Shown piece after piece: positions 62,001 through 63,334 of a stretch of DNA of 64,000 nt (its first letter is position 1; every line of letters starts with the position of its first letter). Source of the stretch: Brienomyrus brachyistius (taxonomy: Eukaryota > Chordata > Actinopteri > Osteoglossiformes > Mormyridae); assembly GCF_023856365.1 (NCBI RefSeq), contig NC_064533.1, forward strand, positions 32,164,118-32,228,117, written 5' to 3'. The notes beneath the pieces were generated by a model. The model saw nothing but the letters and a program-made list of their open reading frames with translations, was not told the origin of the DNA and searched no databases. Both the position numbers and the translations under genes were made by a program.

Positions 62001-63334
62001 GCCCACTAATTACGAGCCGCAGTCTTCATTGACGGCAGAGTTGGAGAACGAATTACCTGTAAAAAAAAAGTTCCCATCTGGCATAAGCGGATGGGGGGCG
62101 AGGATGGGATTACACGGGTCTCCATCACCTGTGACGGCCCGTCGTGCAATTCGCACGGACTGTGATCATAATGCGACCCTGACGCATCACTTTCTATTTG
62201 TTCTGACCTGTTTTCTCACCCACAAGCAAAATGGGAGGTATGGGAACCAAAGCGGCTGATTTGACAGGAGCTGCTGACTCGTCTGACGAATAGAAATGCC
62301 AATTGGTGTCGATTGTTTTGGGAACAGACATTATGAGGTGTGTCGCAGACTGGGAGGACTGGAACCGGATTGTGTAGCTGCTCCGTTGTTTCCAGCTGAA
62401 TGTGAACGCAGGTTAACACCTCCCACCTGTAATATGAACCGTTTTACTGTGTATTTCTGTCCCCCTCTGCGTAGAGATTGACTGAAGGTCCTGTCTTTAT
62501 TGGGTTTCGAAACAATACACAACAACAAGATGTGTGCAAACACTATTCAGGATAACAACATGTAATTTCATATCATGAGAATGGCTTCCTGTTTTATGTC
62601 GAGACGTTCCGTGCCCTTTGCTTGAAAGAACAACTCAATCTGGCTTCCTTTTTAATCCTTGGAGGTATTCTCTGTCTGATGGGTCATTAACTACAGTTTC
62701 TCTACAGTCACTAACGTTCTGTTGATATGTCACTGCTGTATAGTTTGCCCAACAGAGAAAAATCAACAAGAAATCTGCTCTGTGCCATGCTGTCTTCAGA
62801 GGCTTCTTATTGAGCCGTGCTGGGGGAGAAAAGGCACGATTGATATTCTTTTTGTCGATATGAATGTACATAAACGATGGCCTGTCATCGATAGTAAAAG
62901 AACTTTATCTGTGGCTGTACGGCACGAGGCAGGAGGGGCACAAAGGCGGCCACCGCTAGCATGTTCTCTCCCACCTGCCGTTTCGCTTCGTCCTTGGTTT
63001 GTTTGTGTGTGTCCGTTCTTCAAGTCTGGAGACGAATGCGGAGATTGATCTTGAGACCAGAGCTGAGGAGTAGGTTTATAATATCACTGGCGAATCTCTC
63101 TTTTTCTAACTTAAATTCACCCATTTTTTTTTTTGTATGTTGTGGTATGTGATTTATGCTTTTTAATTCTACAGCACATCTTTTAAAATTGTCTGCCCCT
63201 CACGCCTTTTTCCACTCTGTCCACAGAAACCTGGGATGGACCTGGCAGATGCGTACATTACTTTTGTGAGGGAAAACCAGGACATCCTTAGAGACAAGGT
63301 CACAGATGAGATGTACACAGAGAAGGTGTTTGAG
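1154..63334 (+). CDS. cadps2: Calcium-dependent secretion activator 2 (CAPS2), 24 internal exons, both ends outside window
   Basis: Joining the 24 exons listed separately gives about 1,047 codons in one continuous CAPS protein, in the family's order: N-terminal helical region (exons 1-4), C2 domain (exons 5-7), PH domain (exons 8-10), linker (exon 11), MUN/MHD region (exons 12-23), and the start of the C-terminal vesicle-binding part (exon 24). CAPS proteins are cytosolic and peripheral-membrane factors that prime dense-core vesicles for calcium-triggered exocytosis through PIP2 and syntaxin/SNARE binding; CAPS2 supports neurotrophin and peptide release in neurons. All junctions are GT-AG except the first donor (GC). 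Family members are about 1,300 residues, so roughly 250 residues lie outside the window. CADPS2 is preferred over CADPS1 because several exons carry CADPS2-type wording ([28 protein letters not shown]). Exon 11 carries a +1 frameshift. Paralog choice comes from remembered family sequences, not an alignment run. Confidence 0.93.
1268..1273 (+). other. cadps2: Non-canonical GC 5' splice site (GC-AG intron 1)
   Basis: The exon 1/intron boundary reads GAG|GCAAGT. Apart from C at position +2 it matches the strong AG|GCAAGT consensus typical of U2-type GC-AG introns. The nearest GT, four bases further at 1272, would break the reading frame into exon 2. The acceptor of the same intron, CTCTTCAG at 8823, is ordinary. 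Confidence 0.85.
1951..2157 (+). mobile_element. tRNA-derived SINE, family B copy 1
   Basis: The 5' part has pol III box A-like (TGGCCTAATGG) and box B-like (GGTTCGAATCC) sequences. It is followed by the body phrases CTGCCCCCTGCTATGTCAC, GGGTTAAATGCAGAGGACA and GTGGTGTGTCAACAATGA. The same phrases recur at 3202-3406 and 9234-9484, which shows this is an interspersed family. The layout resembles widespread teleost tRNA-SINEs. Confidence 0.8.
2758..2975 (+). repeat. Complex GT/TA microsatellite
   Basis: Alternating (TA)n, (GT)n and TATG runs extend over about 220 bases. Open frames through it encode only Cys/Val/Tyr/Ile repeats on one strand and Tyr/Ile/His/Thr repeats on the other. They are frame-independent artefacts of the dinucleotide repeat. 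Confidence 0.9.
3202..3406 (+). mobile_element. tRNA-derived SINE, family B copy 2 (5' truncated)
   Basis: Shares with the copy at 1951 the box B region (GGTTTGAATCCCCGACCAGC), the CTGCCCCCTGCTATGTCAC body and the GGGTTAAATGCAGAGGACA motif. It ends in GTGTGTCAACAATGACAA and a TTCACTTTACTTCAC tail. The box A part is missing or degraded. Confidence 0.75.
6540..6770. promoter_or_regulatory. Candidate conserved non-coding block in intron 1
   Basis: An AT-rich, repeat-free segment with several homeodomain-type cores (CCAATTAA, TTATTAATAA, GCAATTATT) around a balanced-composition middle. It looks like the AT-rich non-coding elements often conserved in vertebrate introns. This is judgement from motif content only; no alignment was possible. 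Confidence 0.2.
7087..7108 (+). repeat. Poly(C) tract, 22 bases
   Basis: Uninterrupted run of 22 C, the longest C homopolymer of about a dozen poly(C)/poly(G) tracts of 12 bases or more in this window. Confidence 0.9.
8824..9156 (+). CDS. cadps2: cadps2 window exon 2 (N-terminal helical region)
   Basis: Encodes 111 codons starting [16 protein letters not shown] and ending HQLLYNGCQ. It includes the near-invariant CAPS phrases [19 protein letters not shown] and [10 protein letters not shown]. The part [10 protein letters not shown] is more divergent than the rest. The acceptor CTCTTCAG and donor CAG|GTAACT give phase 0 at both ends. It is the largest exon in the window and contains no recognised domain beyond the conserved CAPS N-terminal region (dynactin-binding in mammals, from family knowledge). 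Confidence 0.95.
9234..9484 (+). mobile_element. tRNA-derived SINE, family B copy 3
   Basis: Box A-like GTTAGCCTAATGG and box B-like GCTGGTTCCTATCCCTGACC are followed by TACCCTGAGCAAGGTAACG, CTGCCCCCTGCTATGTCAC and GTGGTGTGTCAACAATGACA, then a TATCACTTCACT tail. It is the longest of the three family B copies and preserves the GAGCAAGGTA segment missing from copy 1. Confidence 0.8.
10776..11080 (-). mobile_element. tRNA-type SINE, family A, reverse copy
   Basis: On the minus strand it starts with GGCACCATAGTGGTGTAGGG, then box B-like GGGTTCAAGTC, then TGGAGTTTGCATGTTCTCC, and ends with a (GGAT)n tail, seen on + as CATCCATCCATT near 10785. This is the same family as the + copy at 36286-36636 and the reverse copy at 37880-38176. 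Confidence 0.8.
11886..11990 (+). mobile_element. SINE family A 3' fragment
   Basis: Carries only the 3' part of the family: GGATGGGCTGGCCCCC, CCTGGGTTGTTCCC, GGCTCCGGACCCC, then AAATGGATGGATGGATGGAT. The 5' pol III box region is absent. Confidence 0.75.
13228..13281 (+). repeat. (TG)n microsatellite, about 26 units
   Basis: Perfect TG dinucleotide repeat in intron 2, giving UG repeats in the cadps2 pre-mRNA. A short (ATCC)n tract lies 190 bases upstream at 13017-13040. Confidence 0.9.
14162..14242 (+). CDS. cadps2: cadps2 window exon 3
   Basis: Encodes 27 codons, [18 protein letters not shown] followed by LQLAEQIAR, a charged amphipathic helix conserved in all CAPS proteins. The acceptor is TTTCTGCAG and the donor CGG|GTAGAT. 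Both flanking phases are 0, so it is a symmetric 81-nt exon. Only 259 bases separate it from exon 4. Confidence 0.94.
14502..14741 (+). CDS. cadps2: cadps2 window exon 4
   Basis: Encodes 80 codons beginning [20 protein letters not shown], with the conserved [16 protein letters not shown] block and FKLQKLKRS. The exon then leads into the C2 domain ([10 protein letters not shown]). The acceptor GTTTTCCAG and donor GAG|GTGAGT are strong. Phase is 0 at both ends. The [17 protein letters not shown] stretch is a paralog- and species-variable linker before the C2 domain. Confidence 0.95.
14742..14982 (+). other. cadps2 intron 4 (241 bases)
   Basis: Short intron with no recognised feature. It ends in TCCGAGTCTGCAG before exon 5. 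Confidence 0.85.
14983..15104 (+). CDS. cadps2: cadps2 window exon 5 (C2 domain, first part)
   Basis: Encodes 40 codons plus two bases: [20 protein letters not shown], then [20 protein letters not shown]. This is the first half of the CAPS C2 domain, whose strands VVxMEVQGLK and [11 protein letters not shown] are family hallmarks. The donor GTAAGA at 15105 leaves phase 2, and CA plus the first G of exon 6 makes Gln. A diverged tandem repeat starts immediately after the donor. Confidence 0.94.
15106..15400 (+). repeat. Diverged tandem repeat (unit about 40 bases) abutting exon 5 donor
   Basis: Six to seven degenerate units of the pattern TAAGATCTCCACACGTGGGT plus TGGGCTTGGTTTAGATCAC occur in tandem from the splice donor onward (starts near 15106, 15147, 15177, 15218, 15258, 15300). 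The first unit overlaps the donor GTAAGATCT itself. Later units keep TAAGAT but lack the preceding G, so they do not form donors. Confidence 0.65.
15676..15830 (+). mobile_element. Degenerate SINE family A-like fragment
   Basis: Contains CAGTGTTGCCTCGCACCTGC and GGGGCTTGAGTCCCC, resembling the GCACTGTTGCCTCACAGC and GGTTCGAGTC parts of family A. Further on, GCTCAGGATAGGCACCAGC resembles the family's 3' region. It is internally deleted and diverged. Confidence 0.4.
15850..15996. mobile_element. Foldback (long inverted repeat) MITE-like element
   Basis: The left arm from GTTTCCCAATCCAGTCC to TTTCAGCTCCC is mirrored by the right arm from GGGAGCTGGGAGGGAAC to GGACTGGACTGGGAAAC. The arms are about 64 bases each with roughly 80% pairing around a loop of about 20 bases. 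This type of palindromic GTTTCCCAA...TTGGGAAAC element is common in fish genomes. A possible relative without the second arm lies at 43118-43250. Confidence 0.75.
17273..17580. repeat. Interspersed repeat with perfect 15-base inverted repeat, flanked by CA microsatellites
   Basis: The segment lies between (AC)n at 17273-17296 and (CA)n at 17567-17580. At 17514-17528 and 17537-17551 are two perfectly complementary 15-base arms (ATTACATTGTGGGGA / TCCCCACAATGTAAT) with an 8-base loop. The phrases CTTTGTGGGGACCT and ATGGTCCTCATGATG resemble a repeat I have often seen in teleost introns; its family name is not certain. Confidence 0.6.
19710..19821 (+). CDS. cadps2: cadps2 window exon 6 (C2 domain, middle)
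   Basis: One base completes the Gln codon of exon 5, then 37 codons read [20 protein letters not shown] and [17 protein letters not shown]. This is the most conserved part of the CAPS C2 domain. The acceptor is GATTTTGCAG and the donor AGG|GTGAGG, ending in phase 0. As in other CAPS proteins, the usual cluster of calcium-binding aspartates of synaptotagmin-type C2 domains is not apparent. Confidence 0.95.
19822..20305 (+). other. cadps2 intron 6 (484 bases)
   Basis: AT-rich after the donor, with no recognised element. It ends in CTCCCTGGCAG before exon 7. Confidence 0.8.
20306..20445 (+). CDS. cadps2: cadps2 window exon 7 (C2 end, C2-PH linker)
   Basis: Encodes 46 codons plus two bases: [20 protein letters not shown], then [20 protein letters not shown] and PNMKHSG. 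The SPKxAELHxMVVPK wording matches CADPS2 rather than CADPS1. The donor GG|GTACGG leaves phase 2 and joins the G at 25490 to make SGYL. The site is followed 24 bases later by a 26-base G run. Confidence 0.93.
20470..20495 (+). repeat. Poly(G) tract, 26 bases, just downstream of exon 7 donor
   Basis: Uninterrupted G26 on the sense strand, the longest homopolymer in the window, within the first 50 bases of intron 7. A run this long could fold as a G-quadruplex in DNA or RNA. Its exact length is uncertain because such runs are error-prone in sequencing. Confidence 0.85.
22840..23010. promoter_or_regulatory. Candidate conserved enhancer-like block in intron 7
   Basis: Unique, balanced AT-rich sequence with TGTAATTGTG, CTTAATTCC, CTCAATTACAG and AACAATTAGG, a cluster of homeodomain- and SOX-like cores. 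A second piece (GGAGCTAATTGGCC) lies 550 bases upstream. The assignment rests only on motif density. Confidence 0.22.
23694..23752 (+). repeat. (GGAT)n microsatellite, about 14 units
   Basis: Perfect GGAT repeat. The same tetranucleotide forms the tail of SINE family A, so it may mark a lost SINE insertion, but no SINE body remains next to it. Confidence 0.9.
24310..24680. promoter_or_regulatory. Candidate conserved enhancer-like block in intron 7
   Basis: About 370 bases free of repeats, with TGGCTGATTACTTCTGCCAC, GGCATTTATTGCTC, CTTATTGTTTGATT and GCCCACTGATTATGG. These are homeodomain/SOX-like cores in non-coding sequence of moderate GC. It may be a conserved non-coding element, with no direct proof. 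Confidence 0.25.
25490..25556 (+). CDS. cadps2: cadps2 window exon 8 (PH domain, first strand)
   Basis: One base plus 22 codons: [18 protein letters not shown], then ILVQ. This is the start of the PH domain, with the basic W-K-R-W-K-R-R-Y-F stretch that in CAPS contributes to phosphoinositide binding. The acceptor CAATAAAAG is purine-rich and the donor CAG|GTTAGT is moderate. Phase 2 in, phase 0 out; the 67-nt length is short. Confidence 0.92.
25797..25829 (+). repeat. (GT)n microsatellite followed by GA-rich tract
   Basis: GT repeat of about 16 units in intron 8, followed by AAAGAGAGGGGGAGAGAGAG. The whole intron (25557-25960, 404 bases) holds nothing else recognisable. Confidence 0.85.
25961..26069 (+). 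CDS. cadps2: cadps2 window exon 9 (PH domain, core)
   Basis: Encodes 36 codons plus one base: [20 protein letters not shown], then [16 protein letters not shown]. It forms the central strands of the PH domain; YREKKxEPxELxQLxGYTVDY is diagnostic of CAPS. The acceptor is TGTGATGCAG and the donor CCAG|GTACAG. Phase 0 in, phase 1 out. Confidence 0.95.
26182..26276 (+). repeat. Direct repeat copy 1 upstream of exon 10
   Basis: Shares CAGGCCTTGT, AGATAGT, GTTTAATAA, CTGATTGGCCACAGA and GCTTCACTGGAAAACCAGCA with 26760-26848, in the same order and orientation, at roughly 80-85% identity by eye. Probably two copies of an interspersed element. Confidence 0.7.
26366..26569 (+). CDS. cadps2: cadps2 window exon 10 (PH domain end and linker)
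   Basis: Encodes the rest of a Gly codon, then 67 codons beginning [20 protein letters not shown], with [20 protein letters not shown] (C-terminal helix of the PH domain) and SYKPVPPSQ. The downstream part [16 protein letters not shown] is a divergent, paralog-variable linker. The acceptor is ATCCCAG; the donor A|GTAGGT is inferred from phase and homology. Phase 1 at both ends. Direct repeats flank the exon on both sides. Confidence 0.88.
26760..26848 (+). repeat. Direct repeat copy 2 downstream of exon 10
   Basis: Second copy of the element at 26182-26276, starting TCAGGCCTTGTATTCAG and ending ACTGGAAAACCAGCAGTGCTC. It lies in the same orientation 580 bases away, so the pair brackets exon 10. 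Confidence 0.7.
28791..29006. mobile_element. Short Tc1/mariner-like MITE with terminal inverted repeats
   Basis: The left end TACTGGCCAGAATTGTGG pairs with the right end ACAATTTTGGCCACTGGTGT; 17 of the 21 terminal positions match as an inverted repeat. The interior (about 175 bases) is AT-rich and non-coding. A similar interior, CCAGTAATGTTTATGAACA, occurs at about 27625, suggesting a second degraded copy at 27550-27670. The CTGGCCAAAATTGT type of end is typical of fish Tc1-like elements. Confidence 0.6.
29711..29848 (+). CDS. cadps2: cadps2 window exon 11, with apparent +1 frameshift
   Basis: The 5' half, in the frame set by exon 10, reads [14 protein letters not shown], matching the CAPS block ADRxQKHGMDEFIS. 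The 3' half, read one base later, gives [10 protein letters not shown] and [14 protein letters not shown], matching DHAxLFxxxQ...DHRLNDSYSCL. Between IS and DHA there are 19 bases where the family has 18. Left unmodified, the first frame ends at TGA 29773-29775. The exon is 138 nt where 137 would keep frame. The acceptor GAAG|GTGTGG is weak; the donor CTG|GTGAGT is strong. The shift is probably a one-base error near the CCC at 29761-29763, but a real lesion cannot be excluded. Confidence 0.85.
29849..32306 (+). other. cadps2 intron 11 (2.5 kb)
   Basis: Bracketed by C14 runs near each end (29867-29880 and 32279-32292). It contains a G12 run (30572-30583), a GA-rich patch (31068-31102), a T-run (31489-31504) and an AT-rich block (31630-31860) with homeodomain-like cores. 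No gene is seen; the 128-codon minus frame at 29624-30010 overlaps exon 11 and is a shadow. Confidence 0.75.
31630..31860. promoter_or_regulatory. Candidate conserved AT-rich block in intron 11
   Basis: Sequence with GACTTAATTAGGCCC, GCTAATTGACTG, TTGAATTAATTG and TAGTAATTAACC, a dense set of TAAT cores next to the octamer-like ATATCATGTGATGCAC. Free of identifiable repeats. A regulatory role is only inferred. Confidence 0.25.
32307..32494 (+). CDS. cadps2: cadps2 window exon 12 (start of MUN region)
   Basis: Encodes 62 codons plus two bases: [40 protein letters not shown], then the conserved [20 protein letters not shown]. This block is almost invariant in the family. The acceptor is CCCTGTCTACAG, whose upstream pyrimidine tract is a C14 homopolymer. 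The donor AG|GTAGGG leaves phase 2. Confidence 0.96.
33390..33560. promoter_or_regulatory. Candidate conserved block in intron 12
   Basis: Contains CGGCTAATTGAAGCAATTAG, TACCTAATCACCACCTG, GGACAATTACTCC and TTGAATAATTAAATTC: clustered homeodomain-type cores and an E-box-like CACCTG in repeat-free sequence. Speculative. Confidence 0.22.
34090..34260. mobile_element. MITE-like segment
   Basis: Begins ACACTGGAAAAAAATAGC, followed by TTGAATCAACTTAAAAATC, and continues with TTGATTGAATTTGAATTAAA. This resembles the ends of a short non-autonomous element common in fish introns. The right end was not located. Confidence 0.35.
34437..34472 (+). mobile_element. SINE family A 5' fragment
   Basis: GTGGCATGGTGGTGCCGCGG followed by TTAGCACTGTTG matches the first 35 bases (box A region) of family A. 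The rest of the element is absent. Confidence 0.6.
34682..34790. mobile_element. Possible hAT-like element end
   Basis: TAGGGCTGAACGATTTGGGG, then TTAATCGCGG and GCAGTTGCGATTTGATTTG, resembles the AGGGCTGCACGATTTT...TTGCGATTTGATT end of an interspersed fish repeat. No matching inverted end was found. Confidence 0.4.
35835..36265 (-). pseudogene. Degraded transposon-derived coding segment
   Basis: Read on the minus strand, the segment encodes [19 protein letters not shown] and, after an in-frame stop at about 36077, [24 protein letters not shown] and, after a frame slip in an A-rich run (35925-35936), [16 protein letters not shown]. The HYPxxxxxFGxLxxxWTxRFEAKH signature belongs to a large family of repeat-encoded fish proteins that I recall but cannot name with certainty. 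At least one stop and one frameshift make it non-functional. The adjacent minus-strand open frame at 35405-35773 may belong to the same element but was not recognised. Confidence 0.6.
36286..36636 (+). mobile_element. tRNA-type SINE, family A, nearly full-length copy
   Basis: Starts GCGGCATGGTGGTGCAGTGG, with box A-like TGGTGCAGTGG and box B-like GGGTTCGAGTC. It continues with GGAGTTTGCATGTTCTCCCC, CACAGTCCAAAAACATGCTG, GGCTAATTGGAGTCGCTAAA, the GTGTGAGTGAATGGTGTGTG segment and CCTGCGATGGGCTGG, ending AAAATGGATGGATG. It is the best reference copy here for judging the array at 52815-58270. Confidence 0.9.
36637..36694 (+). repeat. (GT)n(TA)n(CA)n microsatellite at SINE tail
   Basis: GT repeat, then about 17 TA units, then ACACAC follow directly on the GGATG tail of the SINE at 36286-36636. 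Probably grew from the SINE's 3' tail. Confidence 0.85.
37804..38386. mobile_element. hAT-like MITE interrupted by a SINE
   Basis: The left end CAGGGGTGTAACAATACTG and right end CATTACACCCCTTG form terminal inverted repeats. Internal phrases CAGTTCAGTATGTATCATGG (left) and GTGTATCGAACTGTAGGGGG (right) are also mutually inverted. The 7-base sequence TAATAAC flanks it on both sides (37797-37803 and 38387-38393), as expected for a hAT-type target-site duplication of 7-8 bases. A reverse family A SINE occupies 37880-38176. Confidence 0.7.
37880..38176 (-). mobile_element. tRNA-type SINE, family A, reverse copy nested in a MITE
   Basis: On the minus strand it begins GGGGGCGGCATGGTGACAGT, passes GAGTCTCTGCCAGGGTTCC, GAGTTTACATGTTCTCCGCG, CCCACAGTCCAAAGACATGC and CTGAGGCTAATTGGAGTG, and ends in (GGAT)n, seen on + as ATCCATCCATCCATCC. 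It inserted within the hAT-like element at 37804-38386. Confidence 0.85.
40839..40940 (+). CDS. cadps2: cadps2 window exon 13
   Basis: Encodes [20 protein letters not shown], then [13 protein letters not shown] and part of an Arg codon. It corresponds to the conserved PDGIGTVxxEEKExFExIKxRL...LLENQIxHFR block, an amphipathic helix leading into the MHD/MUN region. The acceptor is TTTTTTTAG and the donor AG|GTAATG. Phase 2 at both ends, 102 nt, so it could be skipped without frame loss. Confidence 0.95.
40941..42107 (+). other. cadps2 intron 13 (1.2 kb)
   Basis: Contains the Tc1-like remnant at 41573-41965 and otherwise nothing recognised. It ends in CCCGCCCTGCAG. Confidence 0.8.
41573..41965 (-). 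mobile_element. Internally deleted Tc1-like transposon with transposase N-terminal remnant
   Basis: The right part, read on the minus strand, encodes [20 protein letters not shown], then [20 protein letters not shown], the helix-turn-helix N-terminus of a Tc1/mariner-type transposase (IGCHxxNKSxxxISxLLxLPxSTVS pattern). The left part (GTATGTGGACCAGCTTGTCC, AACATCTCACTCTGAAACC, TTCCATTAGATGTTGGAACA) matches the opposite end region of the same common fish element. The catalytic DDE core between them is missing, so it is dead. Confidence 0.8.
42108..42171 (+). CDS. cadps2: cadps2 window exon 14
   Basis: One base completes Arg, then 21 codons read [20 protein letters not shown] plus R. This motif is invariant across CAPS proteins. 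The acceptor is CCCTGCAG and the donor AGG|GTGAGT. Phase 2 in, phase 0 out. At 64 nt it is one of the smallest exons. Confidence 0.95.
42172..42493 (+). other. cadps2 intron 14 (322 bases)
   Basis: No recognised feature. It ends in ACCTTAATCAG. Confidence 0.85.
42494..42617 (+). CDS. cadps2: cadps2 window exon 15
   Basis: Encodes 41 codons plus one base: [40 protein letters not shown], then E. It corresponds to VLMKDIxTPxPxEEVxxVxxKCLExAALxNYxRLxEYAKIE. The donor G|GTTGGT is weak but phase-consistent with exon 16. The next 200 bases (42618-42826) stay open by chance and include a CTC repeat. Confidence 0.93.
42618..43426 (+). other. cadps2 intron 15 (809 bases)
   Basis: Contains a (CTC)n tract at 42709-42737, a short C run, and a possible foldback-element relative at 43118-43250 (CAGTGTTTCCCAAACCAGTG...). 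No sequence matching the additional exon known in mammals at this position (MYEHPVFCLASQVMDLTIQ) was found. Confidence 0.7.
43427..43527 (+). CDS. cadps2: cadps2 window exon 16
   Basis: Two bases complete a Gly codon, then 33 codons read [20 protein letters not shown] and [13 protein letters not shown]. The C-terminal half matches the family ([24 protein letters not shown]). The N-terminal half NAHAGPEKS is diverged from the usual NVGRLVTPAKK. The acceptor GATGTTGCAG and donor GAG|GTAAAT fit phase 1 in, phase 0 out. Confidence 0.9.
43528..46011 (+). other. cadps2 intron 16 (2.5 kb)
   Basis: Non-coding. Its main feature is the diverged minisatellite at 45046-45415. The rest (43528-45000) shows no repeat or gene that I recognise. 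It ends in CCGTTTTTCCCAG. Confidence 0.75.
45046..45415 (+). repeat. Diverged minisatellite, unit about 60 bases
   Basis: Five to six tandem units follow the pattern GGTGCCTGGTAATTAGGGTT, CTCAAGGACAG, TTATGGTGGACACAGGTGGG. Unit starts are near 45046, 45105, 45168, 45216, 45266, 45316 and 45373. One unit contains a (GACA)4 patch at 45238-45254. The TTAGGGTT within units is part of the unit, not telomeric DNA. Confidence 0.75.
46012..46168 (+). CDS. cadps2: cadps2 window exon 17 (MHD/MUN region)
   Basis: Encodes 52 codons plus one base: [40 protein letters not shown], then [12 protein letters not shown]. It matches AFAWWxDLxxEHAExFxxLFxVDMDxALExQPxDSWDxFPLFQLLNxFLR. This is the core of the Munc13-homology region that binds syntaxin/SNAREs. 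The acceptor is TTTTTCCCAG and the donor C|GTAAGT. Phase 0 in, phase 1 out. Confidence 0.96.
46169..47220 (+). other. cadps2 intron 17 (1.05 kb)
   Basis: No recognised element. It ends in the strong acceptor CATCTTGCCCTCCAG. Confidence 0.8.
47221..47362 (+). CDS. cadps2: cadps2 window exon 18 (MHD/MUN region)
   Basis: Completes a Pro codon, then reads [40 protein letters not shown] and ETWQSV. The signature [21 protein letters not shown] is present, and QETWQ is the CADPS2 form. The acceptor is GCCCTCCAG and the donor AA|GTAAGG. Phase 1 in, phase 2 out; it joins exon 19 to give VNNGS. Confidence 0.96.
47693..47723 (+). repeat. (TG)n microsatellite
   Basis: About 15 TG units in intron 18, preceded at 47633-47646 by a shorter TG run and a GA-rich patch. 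Confidence 0.9.
49951..50060 (+). repeat. Long (GT)n / (GTAT)n microsatellite next to exon 19 acceptor
   Basis: About 38 uninterrupted GT units are followed by TATGTGTGTATG-type repeats. The tract ends about 43 bases before the acceptor CACCCCCAG at 50102 and occupies the normal branch-point/polypyrimidine neighbourhood. UG repeats are known binding sites for TDP-43 and CELF proteins. Confidence 0.92.
50103..50258 (+). CDS. cadps2: cadps2 window exon 19 (MHD/MUN region)
   Basis: Completes Asn, then encodes 51 codons: [51 protein letters not shown]. This is close to the CADPS2 form ([20 protein letters not shown]). The donor AG|GTCAGC is weak. Phase 2 at both ends and 156 nt length make it skippable without frameshift. 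The acceptor lies just after a long GT tract. Confidence 0.95.
50259..50760 (+). other. cadps2 intron 19 (502 bases)
   Basis: No recognised element. It ends in TTATTGTCTCTCCCAG. Confidence 0.85.
50761..50908 (+). CDS. cadps2: cadps2 window exon 20 (MHD/MUN region)
   Basis: Completes Arg, then encodes 49 codons: [49 protein letters not shown]. It matches TRxAFExKLQKxxxxTDxRxPxSxCTMFNVxxDAKxQSTKLC. The acceptor is TCTCTCCCAG and the donor GAG|GTACTG. Phase 2 in, phase 0 out. Confidence 0.95.
52922..58174 (+). repeat. 5.2 kb GT-rich minisatellite array (15-19 base units)
   Basis: Hundreds of units alternate TATGGTGTGTGTCAGTG (17 bases), CGTGGTGTGTCAGTG (15), CATGGTGTGTGTCAGTG and AATGGTGCGTGGTGTGTCAG. 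They are punctuated about sixteen times by a GTGTAAGTGCGATGTCTG-type unit. Because 17 is not a multiple of 3, all three forward frames stay open, giving Cys/Val-rich pseudo-peptides. These are not genes. The sense transcript would be extremely UG-rich. Confidence 0.95.
53228..55590 (+). repeat. Higher-order tandem duplication, 1,170-bp period
   Basis: Every stretch compared between 53228-54420 and 54398-55590 is identical at an offset of 1,170 bases. Examples are CTCAGTGTATGG at 53251 and 54421, the paired GCGATGTCTG units, and the 143-codon open frames at 53432 and 54602. Units outside this segment do not keep the period, so it is one recent segmental duplication within the array. Confidence 0.88.
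58336..58353 (+). repeat. Poly(C) tract, 18 bases
   Basis: Uninterrupted C18 in intron 20, 60-80 bases after the SINE tail. Confidence 0.9.
58480..58960. promoter_or_regulatory. Candidate conserved enhancer-like block in intron 20
   Basis: Repeat-free sequence of mixed composition with GTGTTAATTGAGGTAAG, ATTTTTAATTTCGC, GCAGAACAATTTAAATAAAT, GGCGGATTAATTGAATC and GGCATTATTGGG: clustered homeodomain and SOX-like cores flanking a GC-rich middle. It resembles conserved intronic enhancers of developmental loci. Unproven. Confidence 0.28.
59308..59382 (+). CDS. cadps2: cadps2 window exon 21
   Basis: Encodes 25 codons: [20 protein letters not shown], then SLVSK. It matches the family block xQYHSKIDxLIxxTVKExIxLLVxK. 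The acceptor is TACCCCCAG and the donor AAG|GTACGG. Phase 0 at both ends. Confidence 0.95.
59383..59775 (+). other. cadps2 intron 21 (393 bases)
   Basis: No recognised element. The exon 21 frame stays open for some 200 bases into it by chance. It ends in TTTCCCCTATAG. Confidence 0.85.
59776..59859 (+). CDS. cadps2: cadps2 window exon 22
   Basis: Encodes 28 codons: [20 protein letters not shown], then FSSILSFT. The motif [20 protein letters not shown] is the CADPS2 form; CADPS1 has TLFSSFLSFT. The acceptor is CCCTATAG and the donor ACT|GTGAGT. Phase 0 at both ends. It is followed by an 88-base intron, the shortest in the window. Confidence 0.96.
59948..59980 (+). CDS. cadps2: cadps2 window exon 23 (33-nt microexon)
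   Basis: Encodes 11 codons, [11 protein letters not shown], matching the family VKAAxKYVDVP. It is too short to be found as an open frame and is identified only by homology and strong flanking sites (TTTGCTTTTAG, CCC|GTAAGT). Phase 0 at both ends. Confidence 0.95.
59981..63226 (+). other. cadps2 intron 23 (3.2 kb)
   Basis: Low in repeats: a short CA-rich patch (60870-60897), G runs (61329-61337, 61376-61386) and an enhancer-like block (61790-62070). It ends in TCTGTCCACAG. No other gene is seen; short open frames lack coding character. Confidence 0.75.
61790..62070. promoter_or_regulatory. Candidate conserved enhancer-like block in intron 23
   Basis: Contains GGTGTAATTATAAGAGCG, GGAGCCATTGTGCGAGCG, GCCGCTAATTGGGAACC, CATTGGCAGCTGTCACAATT (E-box CAGCTG and SOX-like CACAATTAG) and CCCACTAATTACGAGCC. 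Spacing, GC balance and absence of repeats make this the best-looking regulatory candidate in the window. The sequence does not show what gene it would regulate. Confidence 0.35.
63227..63334 (+). CDS. cadps2: cadps2 window exon 24 (last in window)
   Basis: Encodes 36 codons: [20 protein letters not shown], then [16 protein letters not shown]. It matches KPGMDxADxYxxFVRxxQDxLRxKVxEEMYxExLF. The acceptor is GTCCACAG and the donor GAG|GTTAGT. Phase 0 at both ends. The family continues with QWYxSSMxVICxWLTDR and the dense-core-vesicle-binding C-terminus, which lies beyond 64000. Confidence 0.96.
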
